DNA of 64,000 nucleotides. Source: Trema orientale (taxonomy: Eukaryota > Streptophyta > Magnoliopsida > Rosales > Cannabaceae). Both the position numbers and the translations under genes were made by a program. The DNA is taken from the NCBI GenBank assembly GCA_002914845.1, contig JXTC01000005.1, positions 1,867,287 through 1,931,286 of the forward strand, written 5' to 3'. Positions 11,901 to 23,853 of this stretch are shown here, piece by piece (the first letter of the stretch is position 1; each line of letters opens with the position of its first letter). The notes under the pieces are model-generated. The model was not told where the DNA came from. It made no database searches and saw only the letters and a program-made list of their open reading frames with translations.

Positions 11901-13174
11901 AATTTTTGGTGGTAGTTCCTGACTTTTTCTATGGCAATCCTCTTGATCTTAGTAAGGATGATGTTGAAGCATGGTTGAAAGTCCATAGCAAGGTAGTTAC
12001 TGTCTTTACCAGTACATACCAGATACATTCTCTTATGGTACTCACATATAAATGACAATCAAAGAACAAAGAAAATGACCAAGTATGGTAGCATTGTTTC
12101 TCCTAGTTATCAATCCACATATGATCTTACCCTATACTCTAGCATAAGCTTTTTGGGATTAGAAAAAGAAAAATAACTTAATACTTCATCTATCAATGAA
12201 GCCTTTTGAACTGCTTTAAGATCAATTTTTGAGTATGTTTTCCTTCAAGGAAAAAGGGTATGAAGATGCCAAACAAGTAATTGCAGCTCTGAAGAATAAA
12301 GGAGTTTCTGCCATAGGAGTTGCTGGTTTTTGCTGGGGAGGTAAGCAATATCTGCTTTCACTTTTTTATGTCAAGGACTTTGTCATAGGAAAAAAAAACT
12401 TATAGAAGACCGAGGTGATAAATTTGAATCTCTTTCTCATATATGCTCAGGGAATGTTGTGGTGAAATTAGCCAGTACTGCCGACATTCAAGCTGCTGTT
12501 GTGTTGCATCCTGGTCGGCTTACGGGTGAAGACATTAATGGTAAGTTTCCTTTCATTCTCGACTTTCCTTGCTAATCAAGCATTTGTTACTAACGAATAA
12601 CGATGTACTCTTGCAGAAGTAAAAGTTCATATCGCCATATTGGGAGCTGAGATAGACAAATATGCTCCACCAGAGGAAGTGAAACATCTTGGAGAGATTT
12701 TATCAGCTAAACCCGAGGTAAGAATCTTTTCTAGAAGGAAAAAAAATGTTCCATCAACTCTTAGGAACTCGATGAAGCCAAGATAATAATGTCTACCAAA
12801 TAGTCTACATATTTGAGTCCAGTTAGGGAGAGAAGCTAGAAGACTCTCTTGTGACATTTGAACAAGCAAAATGACTTTCTTTTTTTAATTTTTTTTTTTT
12901 TCATTCCATGGATTCTTGAGTTGAGAGTTGTTCTTTCTTCTACCTCATGTTCACAATTATAAAGGAAGTCTTGATAGTGACTCCCACTTTGCTTGTGAAA
13001 GCCTTCATTCTTACACTCGTTACAATTTTCCAGTTTGATAGCTTTGTGAAGATATTCCCGGGGGTGGCTCATGGTTGGACAGTGAGGTACAATGATGAAG
13101 ACCATTCGGCTGTCAAAAGTGCAGAAGAGGCTCATTCGGACTTGTTAAATTGGTTCACCAAATATGTCAAATGA
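8970..13174 (+). CDS. Dienelactone hydrolase family protein, array gene 2 (239 aa)
   Basis: Seven exons: 8970-9117, 9399-9420, 11866-11992, 12250-12340, 12451-12540, 12617-12717, 13034-13174. All introns are GT-AG and the 720-nt frame is open. The protein is nearly the same as that of gene 1, with one extra alanine in exon 3. Triad: Cys127 (GFCWGG), Asp173 (GAEID), His206 (VAHGW). Intron 2 (about 2.4 kb) is long because it holds a solo LTR; intron 2 of gene 1 is about 1.1 kb and lacks it. Subfamily, fold and probable cytosolic location are as for gene 1. The gene looks functional at the coding level, but the LTR could affect splicing or expression. Confidence 0.9.
9754..10894 (-). mobile_element. 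Solo LTR (probably Ty1/copia-like) in intron 2 of gene 2
   Basis: An insert of about 1.14 kb is absent from the same intron of gene 1, where 'ggtatag' runs straight into 'tcaggactc'. Read on the minus strand it starts TGCTAGTGC and ends CTTAACA, the TG...CA form of an LTR, with a TATA-like (ta)n followed by a long untranslated-type sequence. Flanks ttcac / ttcag match at 4 of 5 bases, consistent with a 5-bp target-site duplication. I found no internal coding region, so it is a solo LTR. The copia assignment is a guess from general layout. Confidence 0.65.
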
Positions 13175-13693
13175 AACCGTGCCTCATACCCCATATCAGA
13201 ATGCATAAGAACAAGAAGAAAATAATAAAAGGCACCAGCCCCTATGGATTACTGAAGATGGTTATGAAGCTTTTAGTTATATTATATGTATATTCCTGGC
13301 TGGCCATGCCGATGCATGTAGGTTGTACTATCTTGTGGCATTGAACATTGTTGACTGGTTTAGCGTTTGAGCTTCAATTTCTCTTTTTGTACCATAAATA
13401 AGAGCATGTTTTAAGTGTCATGTGATCAGATTATATATATATATATCACCCATATATATATATATATTCAGGCTTATTATTATTGATTTTTAGACTAGTT
13501 ATTATCTACGTGGATCCAAAGTAGGTTCATCACGAGCAAAGCAAATGGCTTTGAATGAATATTGTGCATATTGTGGGTATACTTGGCAAAACTCTTGCTT
13601 AGGTCCGTTGATTCATTTCTCGCTAAGTGCACGAATGCTAAAATAATAGGCATCAAATCACTCAATTCCGCAAAAAAAAAAAAAAGGAAAAAG
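13175..13693. other. 3' flank of gene 2, retrotransposon landing site
   Basis: Untranslated or spacer sequence with an (at)n stretch near 13430-13470. The segment at about 13550-13600 (gaatattg...ggcaaaactcttg) reappears at about 40920-40965 downstream of gene 5, so spacer pieces of the array are shared. It ends in an A-rich run that received the gypsy element. Confidence 0.5.
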
Positions 13694-13698
13694 AAAAG

Positions 13699-14295
13699 TG
13701 TTATGTGATCTTAAATCCATAATTGGTCAACGCCGAAAAAGTCAAAAGTCAAGCATGACATGGTCGCATAAGAATTCCCTTAATTAAAATGCGACCACAT
13801 CCGAATGTGAAATGTGCGACCAGTATAAAAAAAAGGGGAAACTGATTTAAGCTTCACCAAAAGGGTAATTGGCGTGGAAAAGGAAACAAGCTTCAGAATA
13901 GAGATTGAGTAATCTCCTGTATTTAGTTAAGGATATTACCCGATTCTATGTATGTCAAATTGTATACCTACTCGTTTAAGTAATTGGGAAACTTGAAGCC
14001 ACCTTCACCTATATAAAGGGGGCACAGTCTCATAATTTGGGGACACGATATCTGACTACTACTTCACTATACACTCTGTAATTCTCTCTTTGCTCTCACC
14101 TTGAGGCTTAGAGAAACTTTTGTAATTCTTTCTCCAGAAAATAGTGAAGAACAGTGGACGTAGGCTCATCTTTTTTGGGGCTGAACCACTATAAAATTCG
14201 TGTCTCCTTGATTATTATGCTTTACCAACCCTTTTCACACACAAGCCACATCTCGTAATTTACTATATTCATTGTTGACAAAACCTCCGTCAACA
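13699..14295 (+). repeat. 5' LTR of the gypsy element
   Basis: 597 bp, TGTTATG...CAACA. It holds a TATA box (tataaa, 14012-14017) that would drive the sense transcript. It differs from the 3' LTR by five substitutions. Confidence 0.95.
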
Positions 14296-14297
14296 AT

Positions 14298-14315
14298 TGG
14301 CGCTAGAAGGAGGGC
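14298..14315 (+). promoter_or_regulatory. Primer-binding site
   Basis: 'tggcgctagaaggaggg' starts two bases after the 5' LTR, where a tRNA 3' end would prime minus-strand DNA synthesis. TGGCGC starts are usual in Tat-type elements. I cannot name the tRNA. Confidence 0.6.
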
Positions 14316-14353
14316 TATTCCAGCAAAAAGTTATCATTCTTGCTTCTTCAACA

Positions 14354-15304
14354 ATGGCAAACACCAGAAACACCACCAGAAACGCTGGATTTAGCCAAAA
14401 TCAATCTCAAAACGCTACTACTGCACAGGCCGATCCTGCTCAGGGTCAACCCGCCGAAACAGCACCGGAAAAAATCAATCAAAGGCAAGATCGGATGGAG
14501 GACGCACTTGCAAACCTTCAACAAATCACCAGCCAAATTAATGACTCTCTGCGACGTCTCGCGGAAGGGCAGATGGTCACTCCGCCACAACAGGAACGTC
14601 CCAAAAATCGCCCTGCTCGACAACCAGAGAAAGCAATCCAAATCCGGGAAGAAGGAACTCGCGATCAATCTAGAGCCCAACAAAGGCGTCAAGCAGATCG
14701 CACTTCTAAAGGCAAGGGCAAGGTCGCAGACTTGCCACAGGGGTCTGGCACTGGAAGTTCAAGCACTGATCGAAATCGGGGACAACCTTCTAGAAGAGTA
14801 AACGTCAATCGAGATCAAAGCAGCGAGCAAAATCGTCAATCGAGGAGTGTCTTCGAGAGGATCAGCAGAGAACCCAGGCAGAATCCGGCAGACCTGCGAC
14901 AACACTTGGAGCAACGACGTAGTCGAGAACAATCCACGTCGCATCACGCAAGTCAAAGCCGATCTCGTCGCACAATTACGATTGAATCTACACAGAAGAC
15001 GCTACAGACCCAACATGGCCAACCTGCGGCTATTCAACGTAATAACAATCAGAGACCACCCCTGCCATCAACTAATGCCCTTCCTCATAACATTGATGTT
15101 CACAATCTGAAGATCGCATTAGAAACAATGGCTGGCTGGGATGATGAACTCGTGGATGGATATCGTCAGTCGCCATTCAACGAGGAAATTCGAGCAGCAG
15201 CCCTTCCTGCTGGATTTAAACTTCCCACCATAAACATGTTTGATGGGAAAACAGATCCCCAGGATCATATGGATCACTTTAATGATCTAATGGAGCTCCA
15301 TTGA
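14354..15304 (+). pseudogene. gag, N-terminal part, ended by premature stop
   Basis: The likely start is the ATG at 14354 (MANTRNTTRN); an earlier in-frame ATG at 14297 overlaps the primer-binding site. The product is a low-complexity, Arg/Gln-rich Gag N-terminus of about 316 residues. The TGA at 15302-15304 cuts the frame inside the capsid-like domain, and the same frame continues at once with typical Gag sequence (ARCRCFAVTRSGAAKKWF). This is a nonsense change, not a frameshift. Confidence 0.85.
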
Positions 15305-17026
15305 ATTGATGATCTCGCAAGGTGCAGATGCTTCGCCGTAACTCGCTCAGGAGCAGCAAAAAAGTGGTTTCGAGGGCTACAGCCGGGCTCAATCTCTTCT
15401 TGGCAACAACTCCAAACTGCGTTTTTAAGGCAGTTTCAGGCTGCTAAGAGCTTCAATGTCCCGCTAATCAGCCTATCAAACATCCGCCAAGGTCCCGAGG
15501 AGACCCTGCGGTCATATCTCAATCGTTTCACCTCTGAGTTAGCAAAAGTCAACAATCCGCCTGAAGGAGGAGTCTTAACCCTACTGATGGCAGGAGTGCG
15601 AGCTGAAACGAAACTCTGGGAAGAATTGCTCGAATGGGAGTGCAGAACGCTCGAAGATTTTTATCGACGAGTTGGTCGACATCTGCGAGTAGAATCTTCA
15701 CGAGAGAATCTTCGCAAGACGAAGGGGGGAGCGAAGGAGTCAACTAAAGATGCGATCACGACCAGCAACAATAATAAAAAGACCAACAAGAGAAAAGGCG
15801 AGCAATCAGCGGAAAGGCAGCCTGAGCCAAAGAAGCATGAAGTTCCCAGAGCTCCCATGAGGTTCAACAACTATACTGAGCTGAATACACCAATAGATCA
15901 CATTTATGCGGTAACAAATCAGCATGAACGATATCGTCAACCAGAACCGATTAAACGAGACAGGATCAAACGTGATCCCAACAAGTTTTGCCGATACTAC
16001 AACGATATCGGACATGATACCAATAACTGCTTCGCCCTGAAAGATGAGATCGAGAGGTTGATTAAAGAAGGACGACTAAGGCAGTATACCCGGCAAAACA
16101 ACGAAAGAAGAGAAGAAAATCAACAGCGACCTCCTGAAGTGCAACGGGAAGTGCGAACTATTTTCGGAGGGCCGCATGTTGGTGGAAATTCAAAGAGGGT
16201 GCAAGATAGATATGCAAGAGAAGCTCGACAACAGCCACTGACCAATGTCATGCACCTAGAGCAGCGACCACAAAAGTTTCAGCGAGTACCTGATATGGAT
16301 ATTACCTTTATAGAACAGGATGCGAGGGAAGTCCATTACCCGCATAATGACGCTCTAGTCATTAAAATCAATTGTGGAAGCACTCAGCTATGGCGGGTAC
16401 TAGTTGACAATAGGAGTGCTGTAGACATCTTGTACTATGATGCCTTCAAGAAAATGGGGTTAAGCGATAGTGATTTGAAACCCACTATCGCTCCACTCTA
16501 TGGGTTTACTGGAGATAGTATAATGCCTAGAGGCATGATTGAACTAATGGTTAATATCAGAACTTACCCACGAGTTTCGACAGTAATGACTCAGTTCTTG
16601 GTTGTAGATTGCCCCTCTGCATTTAACGCTGTGTTAGGAAGACCAACTCTCAGGGAACTTCGAGCTGTCACTTCTGTTTATCATCTCGCCATGAAGTTCC
16701 CGATACAGCATGGAGTAGGAGAAGTGCAAGGTAACCAATATGACGCACGTACGTGTTATAACAATTCTTTGAAGCTCGCTTCAAACGATACACAACCTCG
16801 CACAATGATGGTCCATTTACAACGAGAAGCCTCAGTTAAAGCGTCAATCGAAGACTTCGATCCTCGAGAAATCGACGATGAAGTCAAAACTGGACCCGTT
16901 GAAGACTTGGAAGATCTGTCAATCGATGAATCTTCGAAGACCCTCAAAATTGGAGTAAAGCTTCAAGAACCTGTACGTGCTGAAATGATCGCTTTCCTAC
17001 GATCGAATCTGGACATTTTTGCATAG
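15305..17026 (+). pseudogene. gag C-terminal part and aspartic protease
   Basis: This continues in the same frame as the upstream gag. It holds the rest of the capsid domain, a zinc-knuckle-like block (CRYYNDIGHDTNNC, about 15989-16030) and a retroviral-type protease. The protease active-site segment reads LVDNRSAVD at about 16400-16425; the glycine usual after D-N/D-G is arginine (agg, 16412-16414), which should harm activity. The frame ends at TAG 17024-17026, where relatives have a conserved tryptophan (TGG), just before reverse transcriptase. No start codon is needed in a polyprotein. Confidence 0.85.
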
Positions 17027-18262
17027 CAACACTCGGATATGGTGGGGATTGATCCGAATATCATATGCCATCGCCTCAACATCGACACGACAAAAAGACC
17101 AGTCCGACAAAAAAGAAGGGCAATGGATCCAGAGCGTTACGTCGCATTAAAAGAAGAGGTGGACAAGTTGCTTGAAATCGAATTTATTAGAGAATCTTTT
17201 TATCCAAACTGGCTTGCAAACCCGGTTTTGGTAAAGAAACCCAACGGGAAGTGGAGAACATGTATCGATTTCACCGACCTTAACAAGGCCTGCCCGAAGG
17301 ATAGCTTTCCACTCCCAAGAATCGATCAGCTTGTAGATGCGACATCAGGACATGAACTTCTGAGCTTCATGGACGCCTATTCTGGATACAACCAAATTCC
17401 GATGTATGAATTAGACGAAGAGCATACCTCATTCATTACTGATCGAGGTTTATATTGCTACAAGAAGATGCCTTTCGGACTAATCAACGCTGGAGCAACT
17501 TACCAGCGTCTTGTCAACATGATGTTTTCAAAACAAATTGGCGAGACAATGGAAGTATACGTCGATGACATGCTGGTAAAGTCGAAGAAGGCTGAAGATC
17601 ACATCACACATCTCGATGAAATATTCAAAATTCTTCGAGAATATCAAATGAAATTGAAACCCCAAAAATCTGCGTTTGGAGTGGGATCCGGGAAATTTCT
17701 GGGATTTATGGTCAATCAGCGAGGAATTGAAGCTAATCCACAGAAGATTCAGGCGTTGATCGATATGCAGTCACCGCGAAAACCAAAAGACGTGCAAAGC
17801 CTAGCGGGAAGAGTAGCCGCACTAAGCCGCTTTGTATCAAGATCGACTGATAAATGCCAACCATTCTTCGAGGTGTTGAAAGGATCGAAGAAATTTGAAT
17901 GGACAGAAAAGTGTGAGCAGGCGTTTCAAGAGTTGAAAAAACATTTGGGCTCTCCACCACTCTTGTCAAAACTAAAATCAGGAGAAAAGCTGTACTTATA
18001 TCTCGCAATTTCTAAATATGCGACGAGTGCTGCATTAGTTCGAGAAGAAGAAAAAGTACAACGGCCTATTTATTATGTAAGCAGAAGATTACTGGATGCC
18101 GAAACAAGATACCCAGAGATGGAGAAGCTGGCGTTAGCTCTTGTCATCGCGTCCAGAAAACTTCGACCTTATTTTCATGCTCACTCCATTGAAGTTTTCA
18201 CGAATTATCCATTGAAGCAGGTATTACAAAAACCAGAAGCGTCAGGACGACTACTTAAGTAG
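17027..18262 (+). pseudogene. Reverse transcriptase and first RNase H segment
   Basis: The same frame continues through a complete reverse transcriptase domain: NGKWRTCIDFTDLNKACPKD, FMDAYSGYNQI, the MPFGLINA block, and the catalytic YVDD at 17558-17569. The tether and the first, degenerate RNase H-like domain follow. The frame ends at TAG 18260-18262, again where a tryptophan codon would be expected. The catalytic residues are intact but cut off from protease and integrase. Confidence 0.9.
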
Positions 18263-20128
18263 GCTGTCGAGTTGAGCCAATTCGACATTGAATTTCGACC
18301 ACGTGTTGCGATCAAAGGTCAGGCCCTCGCAGATTTTATTGCTGAATTCACATATGACTTCAACCTTCCTGCCGAAACTATGCAAAAACCTACTTTAGAC
18401 CCGTCAAAGCTGTGGAAACTGTATGTCGATGGATCTTCAAATGAAAGTGGAGCCGGTGCGGGCTTAATGTTAATCAGTCCCGAAGGCCACAGTATACATT
18501 GTGCACTACGATTTGGATTTCGAGCATCAAATAATGAGGCAGAGTATGAAGCATTAATCGCCGGACTCAAACTCGCACAAGAGATGAAGGTCGAAGTGAT
18601 TGAAACATACAGCGATTCTCAACTTGTAGTCTGCCAAGTAACTGGCGATTACCAAGCAAGAGGAGGAAGGATGATGGCCTACTTACAAGAAGTACAACGA
18701 CTTTTTTCAAAGTTTGTGGCCTATAATATTCAACTCCTTCCACGAGCCAAAAACACTCAAGCAGATGCTTTAGCCAAGCTTGCTTCGACGAAGGATGCCG
18801 AATTATTGAAAGTTGTGCCTGTAGAATTCCTTGCAAAACCAAGTATTGAAGTAGAGCCTCAAGTGACTATGCCGGTTCATCACAAACCTACATGGATGGA
18901 TCCCATAATGAAGTACTTGCAAGACGGAGAACTACCTGAGAATAAAGATGATGCAAAGCGACTCCGGATGAAGGCAGCTCGCTATATTTTGTATGATGAC
19001 AAACTTTATCGAAGGAGCTTTAGTTCGCCACTATTGCTGTGCGTTGATGATGAAAAAGCGTACTATATTATGAAGGAAATTCATGAAGGGATATGTGGGA
19101 ATCATTCTGGGGGGCAGGCACTTGCAAATAAAGCCCTCAGGCAGGGATACTTTTGGCCAACAATGAAGAAGGATGCAATGGAGTTTGCACGTAAATGCAA
19201 CAAGTGCCAGAGATTCGCCACCATTCCTCGAATGCCTCCAGTTCCCTTAACATCAATGACTAGTCCTTGGCCGTTTGCGGTTTGGGGAATAGACATCATT
19301 GGGGCTCTCCCATTAGTGCGAGGAGGACTGAAATATGCGGTGGTCGCAGTTGATTACTTTACCAAGTGGACGGAAGCGGAAGCTTTGAGTACTATTTCTG
19401 CGAAGAAGATGATAGATTTTGTTTATAAGTCTATAATCTGTCGTTATGGCATTCCGCACACAATAATCTCTGACAACGGGAAACAGTTCGACTGCGATGA
19501 GTTTCGCAATTTTTGCGACAACTTAGGAATCAAGAAGAGTTTTTCTGCCGTTGTCCATCCACAAGCAAATGGGCAAGTTGAAGCCATCAACAAAATTCTC
19601 AAGCAGAACTTGAAGACAAAGCTAGAAGAATACAAGGGAGTCTGGCCAGAATTACTTCCGGAGGTACTGTGGGCTTATCGCACCACTCAAAGAACTACTA
19701 CTGGTGAAAGTCCATTCTGCTTAGCTTATGGCTATGAAGCTATGATCCCAGTAGAAATTGGTGCAAGCTCCTTGCGAAGATCAACTTACGAACAAGATCA
19801 GAACAATGTTTTGATGAGAATTGAGCTCGATCTTTTGGAGGAAAGACGTGAGCAATCTCAACTACGCGTCGCATCATACCAACAGCGCACCGCTCGATAT
19901 TATAATTCAAAAGTAAAGAATCGAGAATTTAGGCTAGGAGACCTTGTTCTTAGACAAGTTCTACCTAACACAAAAGAGCATGGTGCTGGTGTTTTTGGTC
20001 CCTCTTGGGAAGGACCATATGTTATTGACGCCGTCATTCGATCTGGGACTTACAAGCTTGCTCGCACTGGGGGATAAAAGATCGATCACGCATGGAATGC
20101 CGAGCAACTTCGTCGATATTATCAATAA
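18263..20128 (+). pseudogene. Second RNase H and integrase
   Basis: The same frame gives an archaeal-type RNase H (LYVDGSS, SNNEAEYEALIAG, TYSDSQLV), the extra domain of Tat elements. Integrase follows with its HHCC zinc-binding part (GNHSGG ... CNKCQ) and the DDE core (WGIDIIG near 19285, SDNGKQFD near 19470, NGQVEAINK near 19570). A stop at 20075-20077 comes 16 codons before the natural end (TAA 20126-20128); the codons in between still encode the usual C-terminal WNAEQLRRYYQ. No chromodomain is seen. Confidence 0.9.
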
Positions 20129-20887
20129 ATCTTTATGTATCTTCACTTTCTGAATGTTACCAGAATTCTTCAATAAAGTTTCTTCGTTTGATCTTCATGG
20201 TGATTTGGTGATTTTTTGCGCGTCTATCATAGTTTTATGGCAGTCCTCGCACACCATAAAACTCGGGGGGCAGTAGGATTAGATCGTCATCTCCTACTCG
20301 CTTCCTAAGGAACTATGCAAAACGTTCATTTAGAGGGGTTGGAATTTTGGATCGCCGTTCTAAAATTCCTTAAAATCTTAGGATTTTCTCCTCGCTTCAT
20401 GCCATAGCATGTCGTATTACGCAATTTTCCTCCCCGAACAGAAAGTAACTAAACATAAAGTTCATTGTTCGACGTGATATATTGCTATAAAACTCTTTTA
20501 ACATGGAACTTTTGAAAAAAAAATAAGAGTTTGCATCACTCAAATTATTATTTTTCTTAAGCGACCTAACCCATCCTACTACTTAGACCCCGGTTTAAGT
20601 TAATTGGATTCGAATCGCAATAGCATACCGATCAATCACTGTGATTGACTACTTGGTTAAATTATGCACGATTATATTATTATGCGATGACGTTTGTTCA
20701 TTTTTGCAGGAAATTAGTTCATCGAATCAATCTTCAAGAAAATCGTCAATCGGGAAAATAAATCGCATTTATGCGTAAATTGTCGATTGAAAGAAAGATA
20801 AATCGCATTTATGTGTAAAATATTTATACAATAAAACGGGATAGACCCGCATTTGTCCTTGAATAAAAATAAATTATGACAAAACTA
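20129..20887. other. Convergent spacer of the element with an internal polypurine-like tract
   Basis: Non-coding sequence between the sense pol end and the 3' end of the antisense gene. At 20260-20272 'aaactcggggggcag' resembles the true polypurine tract before the 3' LTR (ctggggggcaat). In related elements such a tract directly borders the 3' LTR, so this may be an older or internal copy. Confidence 0.5.
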
Positions 20888-23077
20888 CTATTGTGCAGAG
20901 GTACTCGCTCCTGTTGAGGTTGCATTCTTCACAGCCTCTACCTCCTTCTCTGCCTCCCTCCAACTACTGACAAGCTCGACGACGTCCTCGCCAAGAATAG
21001 AGAAATCGAACTCCGGGTGCTCGCAATAAATATTGTAGATGATCGTCGAAGAGGCGATGTCGCTGGCTTTTTCTTCAATCTCCTTGACTTCAGTAGCTCT
21101 GAAATCCTCTATTGCCTTGCGACCTGCCTCTTCGGTCGCCTTCTTTAGAGCCTCCGGATGTTCGGTGATCGTCTTCTCGAGATTCTTGACTTTTTCTTCG
21201 AGCTTGCCTATCTCGAGCTTCGCCTTCTCCAGATCCTCTTGCAGCTGTTTTTTCTCTAACTCGAAGGATGACTTCTCGTCCTTTCGAGTCTTCTCCAAAT
21301 TCTCGAGTGCTTGGGCCATCTCTTCTACCTTCTCGCCCTTTATCATGCTCTCAAGAACTGGATCATACATGAGCACGGCAGCTGCAGCAGTCTGAGATAT
21401 AAACGTATTTTTAGTGCGAAATAATCATCGAAGAATTCAAAAGAATAACGGAAGAAGCTTACATTGGCGAGCATACGCATTGCAGCAGTGAATGTGACCC
21501 TGGGAGATCTTCGCTTCATTTTCTCCCACGCTTCTTCAGATGTGAAGCGATCTATAAAGGCCGCACTCATGCCCGCCTTTTCCGGAAGCTGGCGGAGCTG
21601 GTTCAGGACCTCAGTGGCCTTGTCGACCTGGCTCGCGCCTGCTGATGAAGACGGCTCTACAGATGGCTCAGTCTGGTTCACAGGTTGAGGAGCTGGTGGA
21701 GTGGTCGAACTAGGAGGGATGTCATCGAAGGTTACTTTCCTCTTCTTTGAAGAGTCAACCTTCTCTTTCCCTTTGGATGGAGGTGTGCCTTCCGGAGTCT
21801 TCGACTTTGCGATAGACCCAAGTGTTGATGGGGGAGCTCGCAGACCACTGCCGATGGTCATATCTGCATGAACAAAATCGATTAAGGTACGAAGTAAATA
21901 GTGCGATATGTAAAAGATAAAAAAAATTTCTCAAGAGTTACCTTCTTGAGATTGAGATGGTGGGGGAGGTTGAGCTTCGGAAGATGGAGCCTCTGGTGAC
22001 GGTGGCTCGATGATGGGAGGAACAGGTGCTTTTCTTTTCTTGGTCTTGGAGGACGATGCACCTGCCTCTTTTTGCTTCTTCGTCTTCTTCGAGCTCCTGG
22101 GCTTTGACGGACGGTTGGCAGAGTAGGGAAGTGAAGCGCCTATGGGGAAAAGCCCGCAGTCAATAAGATTTTTGGTCGTCCTGAGCTTTTTCCAATCACA
22201 CTCCTGGACTGGAAGGGCGTTAACCTTGTATACCCTTGAAAGCTGTGCCTCGCTGAGACCTGGGCGCTCTTTATTTTCTACAAAGACAAAGAAATGCGAT
22301 CAGATATATATTTAACTTGTTACAAATACAAGAATTTGGGTTACGTTACCTACCAGGGTTTTGAAAAAACCCGTTATCAGCGTAATCGAAATGGAAAAAT
22401 GGGTTCTTCCATTTTCCCATGTTGTTGCGAACTCCATGGATGGTGTTAATCGCCTGATTCGACCATTTGCTCGCATAGAAGAAGCCGAAGTCTGAGGGAT
22501 TCGACTTCACTTGGTAGAACCAGGCGAGTTCTTCAGGAGTAGGGTTACCTAAGCTAAGTTTATGGTATAGAATGTACAAACCTACCATGTATCTATAAGT
22601 ATTGGGGGTTAATTGGTAAGGAACGACGCCGTAATAGTCGACGATAGATTTTATGTATAGATGAAGAGGGAGATGGACGCCGCACCTGAGTACTGCCTCA
22701 GAGAAAGAGGCAGTACCGCGAGGAGGGGTGTGTGGTCGATTGAATTCAGTAGGAATGCGAAGAAGAGTATTGATGTTGTAGACGCGGATGATCTTCTCGA
22801 GCTTATTCATAGAAATGCTCGTCTGGATATTGGTACATGACCAATCTCCCTCCACGTATTGATGACCCTTCGCACATTCGGGGGCGTCCCTAATATGTTG
22901 GGGCCATTGGTCCTGTGGGAGGTCGCCTATGCGAGGACCTCTCTGTCTAGTCCCCGTTATCTCTACTTCTGGTCGCTCTATATAGTCGTCAAGATTTATA
23001 GAGCTAGAGCTCGACTCAGAGAATGACGACTCCCCTGAGAACGCATTCCCCTCCCTAAGCTCTTCGCTACTAGACAT
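20888..23077 (-). CDS. Antisense spliced gene of the gypsy element, plant transposon (PF04195-like) protein, 654 aa
   Basis: Four coding exons on the minus strand: 23077-22354, 22277-21942, 21863-21463, 21391-20888. All three introns (71-78 bp) are GT-AG and the joined 1,965-nt frame is open. Residues about 1-45 are Ser/Glu-rich. Residues about 130-240 resemble the 'putative gypsy-type transposon' domain (RCGVHLPLHLYI, QLTPNTYRYMVGLYIL), seen in extra genes of Tat-lineage elements. Lys/Ser/Pro-rich linkers with nuclear-signal-like KKTKKQK and KTKKRK follow. Residues about 495-595 form a strong Glu/Lys coiled coil. The role is unknown. A CAG acceptor directly precedes the ATG, which implies a 5' untranslated exon. 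Unlike gag-pol on the other strand, it has no break. Confidence 0.85.
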
Positions 23078-23079
23078 CT

Positions 23080-23853
23080 GAAAAAAAAAAAAAAAAAGAA
23101 TAAAGGAAAATTTTTAATTTCCTATGCGAGCATTATTCTATAGGTAAAATTATATATTTATTTAACCTGAAAGTGCGACTTAGAGATAGGCGTATTATTG
23201 TTTTCTTTACAGGTGTCCTCGCTATATGCGAGCAGTGAAACCCTAATTGGGGGCAGCAAACCCTAATGTATAAAAGTTTGACTATATCGTCAATCTTTAA
23301 AGATATTTCAAAGGTTCATCTGGAATGTTCGAGCTAATTCTTCGATAATTCGTCATTCGATCTACAAAATTTCTACAAAATTTGGGTTCATCATCAACAT
23401 TCCAGAACCTAATTCCTATGAATTTGTTTATTGATTTGAATAAATTCTGGAATTCGTCTCTACAGTTCTTATTTTCTGGAATTCGTCTCTACAGTTATTT
23501 TCTAGGATTCATCTCTATGGTTTTTAGCTATTAAGATTCATGCTTTTCTAAGAATCAAAATTGCAGAAACCATCTCGAAAAAAAGAGATATTTAGAAAAT
23601 TAAACGAAAAGAAAAAGAGGGGAAACTAACCTTGATTCTTCGGAAAGAGAGGATTCTGGAGTGCTTCTCAAATGTTCTGCTAGTTCGTCCTGCCGGAGAT
23701 GAGGAAGAAGTCTTCGTCTCGCCAGATAGGAGGAAGAAGGTCTCTGCGACTGACCGCCGGAGAAAATGGTGCTGAGAGAGCTCTGTTTTGTGTCAAAATT
23801 CTGAAGAAAATGAGTGTGAAGAGGAAAGACGGGGAAGAGAAAGGGCATTTATA
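23080..23853 (-). promoter_or_regulatory. Antisense promoter, 5' untranslated exon and leader intron
   Basis: On the minus strand a TATA box (catataaatg, TATAAA at 23853-23848) is followed by an untranslated exon that could end at AAG|GTTAGT (exon end 23631). An intron of about 550 bp ends with an 18-T pyrimidine tract and CAG just before the ATG at 23077. An ATG at 23848 opens a frame that is out of phase with the main protein after splicing, so it would be an upstream reading frame if transcribed. The gene seems to carry its own promoter, separate from the LTR. Confidence 0.55.

Noticed and set aside
13430..13470. (AT)n run as regulatory site
   Set aside because: Simple sequence repeat in a spacer; nothing suggests function.
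14340..14801. 153-codon frame overlapping gag
   Set aside because: It is a shadow of the Arg/Gln-rich gag frame in another phase. The true frame continues into protease and polymerase.
21039..21395. 118-codon + strand frame opposite the antisense gene
   Set aside because: Ser/Phe-rich mirror of the coiled-coil exon on the other strand. The minus-strand model has exact splice joins and coding character.
23600..23848. 82-codon minus-strand frame upstream of the antisense gene
   Set aside because: It overlaps the TATA box and would be out of phase after splicing. Better explained as a leader exon with an upstream frame.
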